Source: Lysobacter arenosi (lineage in GTDB: Bacteria; Pseudomonadota; Gammaproteobacteria; Xanthomonadales; Xanthomonadaceae). Taken from it: a DNA stretch of 64,000 bases. The notes under the pieces were generated by a model, which was not told where the DNA came from, did not search any database, and worked only from the letters and a program-made list of their open reading frames with translations. Shown here piece by piece: positions 8,660 through 18,047 of the stretch; positions within the stretch are counted from its first letter, which is position 1; every line of letters starts with the position of its first letter. The stretch lies in assembly GCF_016613475.2 (NCBI RefSeq), contig NZ_CP071517.1, positions 2,976,001 to 3,040,000 of the forward strand. Reading direction: 5' to 3'. Position numbers and translations under genes: made by a program.

Positions 8660-9808
8660 ATGCGCCCCCACGCACCCCTTATCGCTTTAGCGCTCGCCTG
8701 CGTGCCGTTGTTCGGCCACGCACAGATCCTCACGCGCCCGTTGTCGGGCCAGCAGCGCGAGGAGTTCGAGCGCTGCATGAAGGAAGCCGGTGACGATGCG
8801 GCCAAGGCGCGCGCGTGCGTGAAGGCGAGCATCGACGGGCAACCGGTGACGACGCCGGAGCAGCCCGCGACGCCGACGACTCCCGAGCCCACGACTCCCG
8901 AACCGGCAACGCCGGTGCCGAGTGAGCCGACGCCGACCACTCCGGTCGAGCAGCCCACGCCCGAACCACACCCGCAAACCGAGCCGACGCCGGTGCCGCC
9001 GAGTGACGAGCGCACCCAGGCCGAGCGCGACTACGACGCCCTGTACGGCACGCCGGACGAAGGCTATGCCGATCCGAACCTGCCCACGCCGGCGACGATG
9101 CCGACGGTCTATGACCCGTGGGAGAAGTACAACCGCAAGATGCACCGCTTCAACAACGCCGTCGACCGCGGCGTCGCGCGGCCACTGGCGCGCGGTTACG
9201 TCAAGGTGGTACCGCGTCCCTTTCGTCTGGGCATAAGCAACTTCTTCAACAACCTCGGCCAGCCGGTGTCCGCGGTCAATGCACTGCTGCAGGGCAAGCC
9301 CAAGCAGGCAGGGCAGTCGCTGGGACGCTTCGTCCTCAACACCACGCTGGGCATTGGCGGCATCTTCGACCCGGCCTCCGACGCCAAGCTGCCCAATCGC
9401 GGCGAGGACTTCGGCCAGACGCTCGGCGTGTGGGGCTGGAAGAGTTCGCGTTACTTCGAGCTGCCGCTGTTCGGACCGCGCACCGTGCGCGACACGCTGG
9501 GTCTTTTCGGCGATGCGCCGCTGAGCCCGCTACGCCAGGTCGAGGCCGACAACATCCGCATTCCGCTGCAGGGCCTGCAGCTGGTCGACGTGCGCTCGCA
9601 GCTGCTGGCCACCGACAGTTTCCGCGAAGGTGCCGAGGACGATTACACGCTGGTGCGTGATGCGTGGATGCAGCGCCGCGACTACCAGATCCAGGGCGAC
9701 CGATTGAACGGCGACGAGACCGACACGCTGCCGGACTACCTGCAGGACGACAGCAATCCGCAGGTGCCGGTGGATGCATTGCCGGTCATGCCAGCGGATG
9801 GTGGCTGA
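8660..9808 (+). CDS. mlaA: MlaA/VacJ outer-membrane phospholipid-removal protein with long Pro/Thr linker
   Basis: MlaA removes phospholipids from the outer leaflet of the outer membrane and hands them to MlaC. The MlaA domain covers about residues 150-335 (YDPWEKYNRKMHRFNNAVDR, TTLGIGGIFDPA, GEDFGQTLGVWG). The protein is 382 residues, well above the roughly 250 usual. A charged segment with two cysteines (about 30-60) and a Pro/Thr/Glu-rich linker (about 68-117, repeats such as TTPEP) precede the domain. The signal peptide has LALAC, a poor lipobox, and a possible signal peptidase I site after FGHA, so lipidation is uncertain. Last gene of the mla operon; a 79-bp gap may hold its own promoter. 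Confidence 0.93.
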   Translation: MRPHAPLIALALACVPLFGHAQILTRPLSGQQREEFERCMKEAGDDAAKARACVKASIDGQPVTTPEQPATPTTPEPTTPEPATPVPSEPTPTTPVEQPTPEPHPQTEPTPVPPSDERTQAERDYDALYGTPDEGYADPNLPTPATMPTVYDPWEKYNRKMHRFNNAVDRGVARPLARGYVKVVPRPFRLGISNFFNNLGQPVSAVNALLQGKPKQAGQSLGRFVLNTTLGIGGIFDPASDAKLPNRGEDFGQTLGVWGWKSSRYFELPLFGPRTVRDTLGLFGDAPLSPLRQVEADNIRIPLQGLQLVDVRSQLLATDSFREGAEDDYTLVRDAWMQRRDYQIQGDRLNGDETDTLPDYLQDDSNPQVPVDALPVMPADGG

Positions 9809-9887
9809 GCGGATGTGGCTGATCTGACGATCAGCCCGCTCGCAGAGCGAGCGATCCGCATTTCGCAGCGCCATACCCCAGCCGCGC

Positions 9888-10343
9888 TCACTTCGACATC
9901 CAGCGCCGGTAGATCGCCGCAGCGGCGGCGATCGACGCCCAAAGCAATGTTCCTGCCACGCCGACGATCACGGCGAGCGTCACCATCAACCATATGCCGC
10001 CGCGATCGCCCGCGAAGTTCAGGGCCAGGTTGCCGGCGAGGGCAATGGATATCGGCAGCCACGCCGCTGCTGCAATCAGCACGGCCAGCGATGCGCGCCT
10101 GAGCGCGGTGCCCGGCACGCTCATCGCAACCGGCACGGCGGCCAGCGCGCACAGGCTCAGTGCGGCCAGTGCATTACCCGCGGGCAATCCGCCAGGGAGT
10201 TCCGATTCGATCCATGCGGCGCCTGTCAGCAGTGGCCACACTGACAAGGCGGTGATCATCAGGAGCGCTGCGACCGTCGGCGCTGTCAGCCTGGGTCCCG
10301 GCGTTTGCCGGGAGGACGGTGGGGTAGGGCGCACGCGGCTCAA
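9888..10343 (-). CDS. Hypothetical membrane protein, four predicted helices
   Basis: I do not recognise this 151-residue protein. After a Pro/Arg-rich N terminus there are about four hydrophobic segments (roughly 22-42, 58-75, 85-105 and 115-142), with short loops, ending YRRWMSK. It is translationally coupled to rmuC: its ATG (10341-10343) overlaps the rmuC stop by ATGA, so it should be made with RmuC. No catalytic motif is visible. It could be a membrane partner of RmuC or a passenger; nothing in the sequence decides between them. Confidence 0.7.
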   Translation of the reverse strand: MSRVRPTPPSSRQTPGPRLTAPTVAALLMITALSVWPLLTGAAWIESELPGGLPAGNALAALSLCALAAVPVAMSVPGTALRRASLAVLIAAAAWLPISIALAGNLALNFAGDRGGIWLMVTLAVIVGVAGTLLWASIAAAAAIYRRWMSK

Positions 10344-11698
10344 TCGTCGGTCTGGTCTTCGATGTCCGGACCGATCAGGCGCAGGCTTTCCTCGGCCGGC
10401 AGGGCTTCGACGTCGCGCAGCTTGCGGGTCAGCACGCGCGTGCGGCGGCCGGTTTCCTCGATCTTGTTGCTGGCTTCGTCGAGCTTCTTCTTGACGCCGT
10501 CGAGGACGGTGCCGAACTTCGCGAACTCGGTCTTGACCGCGCCCAGGGTCTGCCAGACCTCGCTCGAGCGCTTCTCGATCGCCAGCGTGCGAAAGCCCAT
10601 CTGGAAGCTGGTCATCAGCGCCAGCAACGTGGTCGGGCCGGCGACGGCGATGCGGACGTCGCGCTGCAAGGCATCGACCAGGCCCGGGCGGCGCAGCACT
10701 TCGGCGTACAGGCCTTCGGTCGGCAGGAACAGGATTCCGAACTCGGTGGTGTGCGGTACCGCGATGTACTTCTCGCGGATGCGCGCGGCTTCATGGCGGA
10801 CGCGTCGTTCCAGTGCATCGCCGGCAGCGCGCGCCAGTTCCGGCTCGCCGCGCTCCTGCGCGTCGAGCAGGCGCTCGTAGTCTTCGCGCGGGAACTTGGC
10901 GTCGATCGGCAACCACACCGGCGCGTCGCCGGACGAGCCGGGAAAACGCACGGCGAATTCGACGCGTTCGCTGCTGTCGGGGATGGTGGCGACGTTGGAG
11001 GCGTACTGGTCGGGTGCGAATACCTGCTCGAGCAGGCCGGCCAGCTGCACTTCACCGAACACGCCGCGCGACTTCACGTTGGTCAGCACGCGCTGCAGGC
11101 CGCCCACGTCGGCGGCGAGCTTGTTCATGTCGCCCAGGCCCTGGTGCACCTGCGCCAGCATCTGGGTGACGTGGCCGAAGCTTTCGCTGAGGCGGGTTTC
11201 CAGCGTCGCGTGCAGCTTCTCGTCGACGGTGGCGCGCATCTGTTCGAGCTTGGCGGAGTTGTCTGCCTGCAGTTCCCGCAGCCGGGCTTCCAGCGTGGTG
11301 CGCATCTCGCCCATGCGCGCTTCGTTGTTGCGGGTCAGTTCGCCGACCCGGGTGTCGAGGGCGGTGGCGAAATCCTTCAGCGCGAGCGCCGTCTCGCTGC
11401 GAGCCTTGCGCGCGTCTTCGGTCAGCGCTTCGCGCAGGTCTTCCAGGCGCTGGTCGGTGCGCGCCGCGGCATCGTTCAGTCGCGTGGCGAAGCCTTCGAT
11501 GCGCTGTTCCTGCTGCATCGACAGGCTGTCGAGCTGCTGGCGCAGTTCGCCGCGGCCGTCGCGCTGTTCCTCGCGCAGGGCATGCTCGAGGCGGTCGAAC
11601 TGGCCTTCGGGCTTGCGCAGCAACAGGATGACGAGGAGGACGATCGCGGTGATCACCGCGACGAGCAGGACGAGCAGCAGCAGGGACGGATCGGGCAT
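10340..11698 (-). CDS. rmuC: DNA recombination protein RmuC
   Basis: RmuC is a membrane-tethered protein with a nuclease-like fold that limits inversion-type recombination between short inverted repeats. The 452-residue protein has an N-terminal helix rich in Leu/Val/Ile (about 5-27), a long Glu/Arg/Gln-rich coiled coil (about 30-190), and the conserved RmuC core (VQLAGLLEQVF, LPIDAKFPREDYERL, FLPTEGLYAEVLRR). The length matches the family. The downstream small membrane protein is coupled to it. Confidence 0.93.
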   Translation of the reverse strand: MPDPSLLLLVLLVAVITAIVLLVILLLRKPEGQFDRLEHALREEQRDGRGELRQQLDSLSMQQEQRIEGFATRLNDAAARTDQRLEDLREALTEDARKARSETALALKDFATALDTRVGELTRNNEARMGEMRTTLEARLRELQADNSAKLEQMRATVDEKLHATLETRLSESFGHVTQMLAQVHQGLGDMNKLAADVGGLQRVLTNVKSRGVFGEVQLAGLLEQVFAPDQYASNVATIPDSSERVEFAVRFPGSSGDAPVWLPIDAKFPREDYERLLDAQERGEPELARAAGDALERRVRHEAARIREKYIAVPHTTEFGILFLPTEGLYAEVLRRPGLVDALQRDVRIAVAGPTTLLALMTSFQMGFRTLAIEKRSSEVWQTLGAVKTEFAKFGTVLDGVKKKLDEASNKIEETGRRTRVLTRKLRDVEALPAEESLRLIGPDIEDQTDD

Positions 11699-11778
11699 GG
11701 CGTCAGTCTAGCCGGTCCGGTCTCATTGCCTGAGAACCCTGGCCGTCGCCGACAGGCGACGGAGAGTGCCTCCATGGA

Positions 11779-11802
11779 TGATCCCCGCCTTCGCGGGGAT
11801 CA
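11779..11802. repeat. REP-like palindrome, copy 1
   Basis: A perfect 10-bp inverted repeat, TGATCCCCGC / GCGGGGATCA, around a CTTC loop. It lies 3' of rlmI and before rmuC. Related hairpins with GCGAAGGC-type centres lie at 28007, 57569 and 58899, so this is one member of a dispersed intergenic family. It may also end the rlmI transcript, although no T run follows. Confidence 0.75.
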
Positions 11803-11811
11803 CGGGGCAGG

Positions 11812-12981
11812 TCAGTCGACCACGCGGCAGAACACGGCCTTGAGGTAACGCGACTCCTGCACCTGCGCCAGCCACGGATGGTCGGCGCCGGCGCCGGCCA
11901 CCTTCAGCACCTGCACGGTGCGGCCGGCGTAGTACGCGGCACGGCGCAGCATGTCGAGGAACTGCTCCTCGCTGACCAGGCCGGTGCACGAGAACGTCGC
12001 GAACAAGCCGCCCGGCTTGACCACGCCCATGGCGAGCTTGTTCATGTCCAGGTACTTCTTCAGCGCCGGGATCACCTGCTCGCGGTCGCGGGTCATCTTG
12101 GCAGGGTCGAGGATGACCACGTCGTACTTGTCGCCGCGGATGCCGGCATCGCGCAGCCACGGGAAGATGTCGGCCTGGATGAAGCGCGGGCGGACGTTGT
12201 TGAGCTTGCCGTTGGCTTTGGCGATCTCGATCACGTCGGCGTCGATGTCCACGCCGATGACCTCATTGGCGCCACGCGCCGCGGCGTATACGGCGAAGCC
12301 GCCGGTGTTGCAGCACAGGTCGAGGACGCTCTTGCCTTCGACCTGCTGCGACAGCCACTCGCGGTTCTCGCGCTGGTCGGCGAAGAAGCCGGTCTTGTGG
12401 GCGCCGGCCGGGTCGGCGCGGAACTTGATGCCGTATTCGGTGATCACTTCCGGCTGCACCGGCTCGCTGCCGCGGAAGTCGAAGCTTTCCTGCTTCTGCA
12501 CGTGCTCGTCGGCGAAGCTGTAGAAGCGGCAGCCCGGGAACTGCGCCTTGAGCGCGTCGTAGATCCATTCGCGGTGGCGGAACATGCCGGCGCTGAAGAA
12601 CTCCACCACCAGCAGGTCGCCGTAGCGGTCCACGACCAGGCCCGACAGGCCGTCGCCTTCGCTGTGGCACACGCGCCAGGCGTCGCTGACCGCGTCGAGC
12701 TTGAGCACGTCGCGACGCAGCGAGACGGCCTCGGCGATCTTGCGCGCGAACCAGCCGGCGTCGACCTCGACGTCGGGGTTGGTTTCCAGGATGCGCACGG
12801 CGATGCGCGAGTGGCCGTTGTAGAAGCCGCGGCCGATCCAGTCGCCCTCGACCCCGTAGACATCGACGATCGTGCCGGGCTTGGGTTTCTGCGCGGGCTT
12901 TTCGACCAGGCGCTGGAAGATCCAGGGGTGGGTGGATTTCCAGGCGTTCTTGAGGCGTACAGCGGGGTAGGGGGCGTTCAT
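11812..12981 (-). CDS. rlmI: 23S rRNA (cytosine-5)-methyltransferase RlmI-like
   Basis: Class I SAM-dependent methyltransferase of the RlmI/YccW group, which in E. coli makes m5C1962 in 23S rRNA. The 389-residue protein has an N-terminal PUA-type segment (about 1-75), a linker domain, and the Rossmann methyltransferase with SAM loop VLDLCCNTGGFAVYAA near 215-230, DPAKMTRDRE, and the catalytic-type cysteine in ATFSCTG. Length and motif order agree with RlmI. The target base in this organism is inferred from family membership. Confidence 0.9.
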   Translation of the reverse strand: MNAPYPAVRLKNAWKSTHPWIFQRLVEKPAQKPKPGTIVDVYGVEGDWIGRGFYNGHSRIAVRILETNPDVEVDAGWFARKIAEAVSLRRDVLKLDAVSDAWRVCHSEGDGLSGLVVDRYGDLLVVEFFSAGMFRHREWIYDALKAQFPGCRFYSFADEHVQKQESFDFRGSEPVQPEVITEYGIKFRADPAGAHKTGFFADQRENREWLSQQVEGKSVLDLCCNTGGFAVYAAARGANEVIGVDIDADVIEIAKANGKLNNVRPRFIQADIFPWLRDAGIRGDKYDVVILDPAKMTRDREQVIPALKKYLDMNKLAMGVVKPGGLFATFSCTGLVSEEQFLDMLRRAAYYAGRTVQVLKVAGAGADHPWLAQVQESRYLKAVFCRVVD

Positions 12982-13105
12982 CGGGGCATTTTACGGGGTG
13001 GGGGTGTCCACTGCTTGGCAAATGAGGCCCCGTGCGGAGGATCGGGACATTGAAGCCCGTGGCGACCGGCTTGTTTTCGCCGCCAGCCGGATCAATCTGC
13101 TCAAC

Positions 13106-13885
13106 ATGCACCTGCCCACGCCCGAAGCCGTCCCCGACACCCCGGCCCAACGCAAGGCCGACAAGCGCCGCTGGCTGCGCGCCTTCAACCTCAGCCTGGC
13201 CTTCGTGCTGGTGCTGGCGGCGGTGTTCAGCGCCCAGGGCCATTTCGACGTGGCGGCCTGGACCGTGCAGCCCTGGTCGATCCAGGGACTGCTCGGTGTA
13301 CTGGCCGCGCCGCTGTTGCACGGCTCGTTCGAGCACCTGGCGGCGAACTCGATCGCACTGCTGATGCTCGGCACGCTTGCCGGCGGCCTGTACCCGCGCG
13401 CCACGCTGCGGGCGCTGCCTCTGATCTGGGTGGGTTCCGGCCTCGGTGCGTGGCTGCTCGGCGATCCCGGCTCGCATCATCTCGGCGCCAGCGGCCTCAG
13501 CCATGGCCTGATGTTCCTGGTGTTCGTGCTCGGCCTGCTGCGCCGCGACCGCGCCAGCATTGCCGCGGCGATGCTCGCCTTCATGTTCTACGGCGGCATG
13601 CTGTTGACGATCCTGCCGCGCGAGCCGGGCGTGTCCTGGCAGGCCCACCTGGGCGGCGCCGCGGCCGGCGTGCTGGCGGCGTGGCTGCTGCGACGGGCTG
13701 ATCCGTTGCCGCCGCGCAAGCGCTACAGCTGGGAAGACGAGGAAGACTCGATGGTGCCGGCCGTCGACCAACTCGCGAACGCCGATCTGGAGCCGCCCAG
13801 CCCGCGTGAAGTGCCGGTGCTGTGGAATCGCCCGGACCAGCAGCACGGCACGGTGCTGCGCTTTCCTCCGCGCCAGGAGCCGTAA
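13106..13885 (+). CDS. Rhomboid family intramembrane serine protease
   Basis: A 259-residue polytopic protein with the rhomboid arrangement: conserved HGSFEHLAANS early in the core, catalytic serine in GASGLSHG, and a late histidine in WQAHLGGAAAG that completes the Ser-His dyad. About six membrane helices lie between residues 20 and 205. The hydrophilic C-terminal tail (about 210-259) is Pro/Glu-rich and probably cytoplasmic. The ATG at 13106 was preferred over the earlier in-frame one at 12998 because the upstream codons look non-coding and the family begins near here. Substrates cannot be read from the sequence. Confidence 0.88.
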   Translation: MHLPTPEAVPDTPAQRKADKRRWLRAFNLSLAFVLVLAAVFSAQGHFDVAAWTVQPWSIQGLLGVLAAPLLHGSFEHLAANSIALLMLGTLAGGLYPRATLRALPLIWVGSGLGAWLLGDPGSHHLGASGLSHGLMFLVFVLGLLRRDRASIAAAMLAFMFYGGMLLTILPREPGVSWQAHLGGAAAGVLAAWLLRRADPLPPRKRYSWEDEEDSMVPAVDQLANADLEPPSPREVPVLWNRPDQQHGTVLRFPPRQEP

Positions 13886-13902
13886 CTGTCAAGGAGCGGG
13901 GG

Positions 13903-14550
13903 TCAGCGCCCGAGCTGGCGGTCGTGCAGCCGCGACCACAACAGCAGCGACGCGATCGCCCCGCACAGGCACAGGAACATGTCCCACTGCGTGTCCCAGA
14001 CATCGCCCTGGGTGGCAAGGAACGCATCGGCGTCGGCACCGAACAGCAGCGCAGCCCACCATTCGATCAGTTCAAACAACGCGCTGAAGCTCAGCGCCGC
14101 CGCCAGCACCAGGTAGACCAGCCAACCGCCACGACGCAGCGGCGTGCAGCGCAGCAGCAGCTCGCGGGCGAGGATCACCGGGACGAAGCCCTGCATCAGA
14201 TGGCCAACCCGGTCCCAGGGATTGCGCGAGAAACCGAACAGGTCGCGCAACCAGAATCCCAGCGGTGTTTCGGCGTAGGTGTAGGCGCCGCCGTAGATCA
14301 GCACCAGCGCGTGCGCGGCGAGCAGCCAGCACAGCAGTCGTGTCAGGGGAAGGCGTCCCCAGGCCAGCATCACCACCGGCAGGCCGACGATCACCCACAC
14401 CACTTCCATGAACCAGGTCAGCCGGTCCTTGGGCGCGATGGCCGACCAGAGCAGGACGCCGACGACCAGACCGATCAGTCCCCAGGCCTCGCCGCGCGCG
14501 GGTGGCTGCGCGATGTCGTGGGCGGGCAGGGAAGCTGCAACTGACGTCAT
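13903..14550 (-). CDS. YjdF-like (DUF2238) inner-membrane protein
   Basis: A 215-residue membrane protein of the DUF2238/YjdF type, with about six helices and the conserved signatures TYAETPLG, NPWDRVGHLMQG and the acidic FELIEWWAALLFG, followed by QGDVWDTQWDM. Function is not established for the family. The start ATG (14548-14550) is preceded by GGAGG at suitable spacing, which argues against the longer frame opening at 14658. It converges with the rhomboid gene, 17 bp apart. Confidence 0.85.
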   Translation of the reverse strand: MTSVAASLPAHDIAQPPARGEAWGLIGLVVGVLLWSAIAPKDRLTWFMEVVWVIVGLPVVMLAWGRLPLTRLLCWLLAAHALVLIYGGAYTYAETPLGFWLRDLFGFSRNPWDRVGHLMQGFVPVILARELLLRCTPLRRGGWLVYLVLAAALSFSALFELIEWWAALLFGADADAFLATQGDVWDTQWDMFLCLCGAIASLLLWSRLHDRQLGR

Positions 14551-14650
14551 GGCGGTCCTCCGGTGCGGCCGAGCATAGCCCGGTCGGCATTTGGCCCGAC
14601 AGGCCCGCGGTGCTAGCTTCGCGCCCTGACCTCGGGAACCGGAACCGGAC

Positions 14651-16333
14651 ATGCGCACTGCCGCGTTGCTCAGCCTCGCCCTGTTGCTTGTTGCCTGCCA
14701 GCGTGAAACAACCGCGCCTGTCGCCCAGAAGAAGCAAGCCAGGGAAACCTATGACGCCTCGGCCGGCGCCGACGCGCGCCGCATCGAGGCCGACGTGCGC
14801 TTCCTCGCCGACGACCTGCTCGAAGGCCGCGAGGCCGGTACGCGCGGCTACGACCTGGCCTCGCTGTATGTCGCCCAGCGCATGCGCGCAACGGGACTGG
14901 CACCGGCCGGCGACGAAGGCAGCTATTTCCAGCGCGTGCCGATGCTGCGTGGCGTGATCCAGGCCGAAGGCAACGAGCTGGTGATCAACCGCGACGGCCG
15001 CAGCCGCGCGCTGGTGTTCCGCGAGCAGTTCCTGCCGAACGTCAACTACAACCAGGCCGATGCGCACGTGGAGGCGCAGGCGGTGTTCGTGGGGCAGGGC
15101 GTGCATGCACCGGAGCTTGACCAGGACGATTTCGCCGGGGTCGACGTCAAGGGCAAGGTTGCGGTGCTGTTCAACGGTGCGCCGGCGCGCTTCGACAATG
15201 ATCGCCGCGCCTTCTATTCCTCCAGCCGCACCAAGGCCGAGGAACTGGTCCGCCGCGGCGCCGTCGGCGTGATCGTGGTGCAGAGCGACGAGGACGAGAA
15301 GAAGCGGCCGTGGGCGCGCGCGGCCAGCAACTGGAACCGCCCGGGCATGCGCCTGCGCGGCAGCGACGGCATGGGCATCGACACCTGGCCGCAGCTGAAG
15401 GTGGCCGCCAGCGTGAGTGCCGCCAGCGCCGATGCCCTGTTGTCGGCCAATGGCCGCACGGCCAAGGGCCTGTTCCAGGAACTGCGTGATGGCAAGCTGC
15501 GCGCGTTCGACCTGCCGGGCAAGGTCAAGCTGGCCGCGCGTACGCAGATCACCCCGGTGGACTCGCGCAATGTCGTCGCCCGCATCGACGGCACGGACGC
15601 GGCGAAGAAGTCCGAGTACGTGGTGTTCAGTGCCCACCTCGACCACGTCGGCATCGGCGCGCCGGTCAACGGCGACGCGATCTACAACGGCGCGCTCGAC
15701 AACGCGCTCGGCATCGCGGTGATGCTGGAGGCCGCCAACCGCCTCGTGCATTCGCCGGAACCGACGCAGCGTTCGCTGCTGTTCGTCGCCGTGACCGCCG
15801 AGGAGAAGGGCCTGCTTGGCGCGGAGTGGTTCGCGCGCAATCCGACCGTGCCGCGCGAGTCGCTGGTGGCCAACGTCAACATGGACATGCCGATGCTGCT
15901 GGCGCCGACCGCCGACGTGGTGCCGATCGGCATCGAACACTCCAGCCTGCAGGCATTGGTGCAGCAGGCGGCCAAGGAAGTCGGCGTCGACCTGTCGCCG
16001 GATCCGTCGCCGGAAGAGGTGGTGTTCGTGCGCAGCGACCAGTACGCCTTCATCCGCGCCGGCGTGCCGGCGGTGTACCTGGATGGTGGCTACAAAGGCG
16101 AGGGCGCGCAGAAGATCCAGGAGGAATTCCTGCGCCAGCGTTACCACCAGCCCGGCGACGACATCAATCAGCCGATCCAGTACGGCGACGCGGCGCGACT
16201 GGCCCGGCTCAATGCCCGCATCGGCAGCCTGATCGCCGACGCGCCGCAGCGTCCGGCCTGGAACAGCGGCGACTTCTTCGGCGAGCGCTTCGGCCGCCAG
16301 GCCGCCGCCAAGCCGGAGGCGCACGCGAAATGA
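14651..16333 (+). CDS. M28-family zinc metallopeptidase, lipoprotein
   Basis: A 560-residue exported aminopeptidase-like protein. A lipobox LLVAC puts the lipidated cysteine at residue 16. A PA (protease-associated) insert covers about 150-290, and the M28 catalytic core about 300-530. Likely zinc ligands and general base are in FSAHLDHVG, NGALDNALG, TAEEKGLLG and NVNMDMP. The product probably trims amino acids from peptides in the periplasm or at the cell surface. Its stop overlaps the next gene by ATGA, linking it to the racemase and probably to the ABC transporter behind. Confidence 0.9.
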   Translation: MRTAALLSLALLLVACQRETTAPVAQKKQARETYDASAGADARRIEADVRFLADDLLEGREAGTRGYDLASLYVAQRMRATGLAPAGDEGSYFQRVPMLRGVIQAEGNELVINRDGRSRALVFREQFLPNVNYNQADAHVEAQAVFVGQGVHAPELDQDDFAGVDVKGKVAVLFNGAPARFDNDRRAFYSSSRTKAEELVRRGAVGVIVVQSDEDEKKRPWARAASNWNRPGMRLRGSDGMGIDTWPQLKVAASVSAASADALLSANGRTAKGLFQELRDGKLRAFDLPGKVKLAARTQITPVDSRNVVARIDGTDAAKKSEYVVFSAHLDHVGIGAPVNGDAIYNGALDNALGIAVMLEAANRLVHSPEPTQRSLLFVAVTAEEKGLLGAEWFARNPTVPRESLVANVNMDMPMLLAPTADVVPIGIEHSSLQALVQQAAKEVGVDLSPDPSPEEVVFVRSDQYAFIRAGVPAVYLDGGYKGEGAQKIQEEFLRQRYHQPGDDINQPIQYGDAARLARLNARIGSLIADAPQRPAWNSGDFFGERFGRQAAAKPEAHAK

Positions 16334-17025
16334 AAACGCTGGGCCTGATCGGCGGCATGAGCTGGGAATCGACCGTGCCGTACTACCGGTTGATCAACCA
16401 GACCGTGAAGCAGGAATTGGGCGGCCTGCATTCGGCGCGGCTGATCCTGTACAGCGTCGACTTCGCCGAGATCGAACGCCTGCAGATGAGCGGCGACTGG
16501 GACACGGCCGGCCAGGTGCTGGCCGACGCCGCCCGCGCGCTGCGTGCCGGCGGCGCCGACCTGCTGGTGATCTGCACCAACACCATGCACAAGGTCGCCG
16601 ACGCCGTGGAAGCCGCCAGCGGCCTGCCGTTGCTGCACATCGCCGACGCCACCGCCGGCGAGATCCGCGCCCGGGGGCTGCAGCGCGTCGGCCTGCTCGG
16701 CACCCGCTTCACGATGGAACAGGACTTCTACCGCCAGCGCCTGGTCGGCCACGGCCTGGAGGTACTGGTGCCGGACGCCGACGACCGCGGCATCGTCCAC
16801 CGCGTGATCTATGACGAACTGTGCCTGGGCCAGGTCCGCGATGAGTCACGCCAGCAGTACCGCCGGATCATCGCCGACCTGGTCGCGCGCGGCGCGCAGG
16901 GTGTGATCCTGGGCTGCACCGAGATCGGACTGCTGGTCGGCGATGACGATGCCAGCGTGCCGCTGTTCGATACGGCGGCACTGCACGCACGGCATGCGGC
17001 GTTGGCAGCGCTGGCGGACGGCTGA
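16330..17025 (+). CDS. Aspartate/glutamate racemase family protein
   Basis: PLP-independent amino-acid racemase of the Asp/Glu/hydantoin family, interconverting L- and D-forms with a two-cysteine mechanism. The 231-residue protein begins KTLGLIGGMSWEST and carries both catalytic cysteines, Cys82 in VICTNTMHK and Cys196 in LGCTEIGLL. Translation is coupled to the M28 peptidase by an ATGA overlap. The pairing suggests use of amino acids released from peptides, but the true substrate (Asp, Glu or another) cannot be read from sequence. Confidence 0.9.
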   Translation: MKTLGLIGGMSWESTVPYYRLINQTVKQELGGLHSARLILYSVDFAEIERLQMSGDWDTAGQVLADAARALRAGGADLLVICTNTMHKVADAVEAASGLPLLHIADATAGEIRARGLQRVGLLGTRFTMEQDFYRQRLVGHGLEVLVPDADDRGIVHRVIYDELCLGQVRDESRQQYRRIIADLVARGAQGVILGCTEIGLLVGDDDASVPLFDTAALHARHAALAALADG

Positions 17026-17042
17026 GTCTCGGCCATGGTTCC

Positions 17043-18047
17043 GTGAGCTGGCATCCCTGGTTCGCCGAACAACGCCTGTCCTGGTCGCGGCAGCCGGTCG
17101 TGCGGTGGCTGCGTGTTCCGGCGCTGGTGTTGCTGGGTCTGTTGGTCCTCTTGCCGATCGTCGCCAGCGCCGCCAGCTTCGGTCCCATACCCGTGGCCGC
17201 CGCCGAGGCGAGCCTGAGCACGGTCGCGCGCTGGCCGGTGACGATCGCGCTGCTGCTGGCGATGCTGGTCGGCATGGGCTTGCGACGCCGGGTGCTGGTA
17301 CTCGCGCATGAATTGCACACCGGCTGGTGGGCCGCAGCGCCCGTGCCGCCGCACCAGTCGCGCCAGGCGTTACTCGTGTTCGGCATCGGTCTGGCGCTGA
17401 TGGTGCTGTTCGCATGCACGGCTGCATTGACCCTCGTCGCAACCGTTGCACAGCGCTTTGATCTGATCGGCGCAGCACTGATCGTGGTTTCTGCCGGCGT
17501 CGGCATGGGCACCGCACTGGGACTGATCGGCTTGCCCGCGCGAACGCGTGCATCGGGTTCACGATTGGCGAGCGGGCGCCGCCAGGCGGTTCTGACGCTC
17601 ACCGGACTCGGTGACCCGCGCCTGCCCTGGCTGTTCGACTGGCAACGGCGCACCGCGCTGTCGCGCTGGCGGCAAGGCGGAAATGCCTGGCTCGCTGGCG
17701 TGCTGCTGCTGGCGATGCCGGCCGGCGTCGCGCCTTCGACGGTCCTCGGGCTGTTGCTGATGGTGCTGTCAGCGGCATGGATGGCTGTCGTGCTGCGCGC
17801 CGCTGTGGGAGTCACGGGGGAGTCGATCCGACTGTTGCAGGCTGCTCCGGCGCCACGTCGGCGGCTTCTAGGTGCGGCTTTGCGTTATCCCGCTTTCGCC
17901 CTGGCCTGCGCGCTGTCGTGGGCATTGGCCGGAGCCTGCCTGTGCGGCGCGGTGACTGGACTGATGACGGCTTGGTGTGTCGCCCTGACCGTGCTGTCGC
18001 TTCCCGCGCTGCGTTTTCTCCTTCTACTTCACCGGCGCTCGCCATGA
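17043..18047 (+). CDS. Putative ABC transporter membrane subunit
   Basis: A 334-residue membrane protein with about seven to eight hydrophobic helices and Arg-rich loops. It matches no family I can name. The GTG at 17043, 17 bp after the racemase stop, is the only good start. Its stop overlaps the ATG of an ABC ATPase (ATGA at 18044-18047), which makes it the likely permease of that transporter. Of the helices, the pair near residues 20-42 and 60-80 and the last four are clearest. Whether the system imports, exports or regulates is unknown. Confidence 0.75.
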   Translation: MSWHPWFAEQRLSWSRQPVVRWLRVPALVLLGLLVLLPIVASAASFGPIPVAAAEASLSTVARWPVTIALLLAMLVGMGLRRRVLVLAHELHTGWWAAAPVPPHQSRQALLVFGIGLALMVLFACTAALTLVATVAQRFDLIGAALIVVSAGVGMGTALGLIGLPARTRASGSRLASGRRQAVLTLTGLGDPRLPWLFDWQRRTALSRWRQGGNAWLAGVLLLAMPAGVAPSTVLGLLLMVLSAAWMAVVLRAAVGVTGESIRLLQAAPAPRRRLLGAALRYPAFALACALSWALAGACLCGAVTGLMTAWCVALTVLSLPALRFLLLLHRRSP

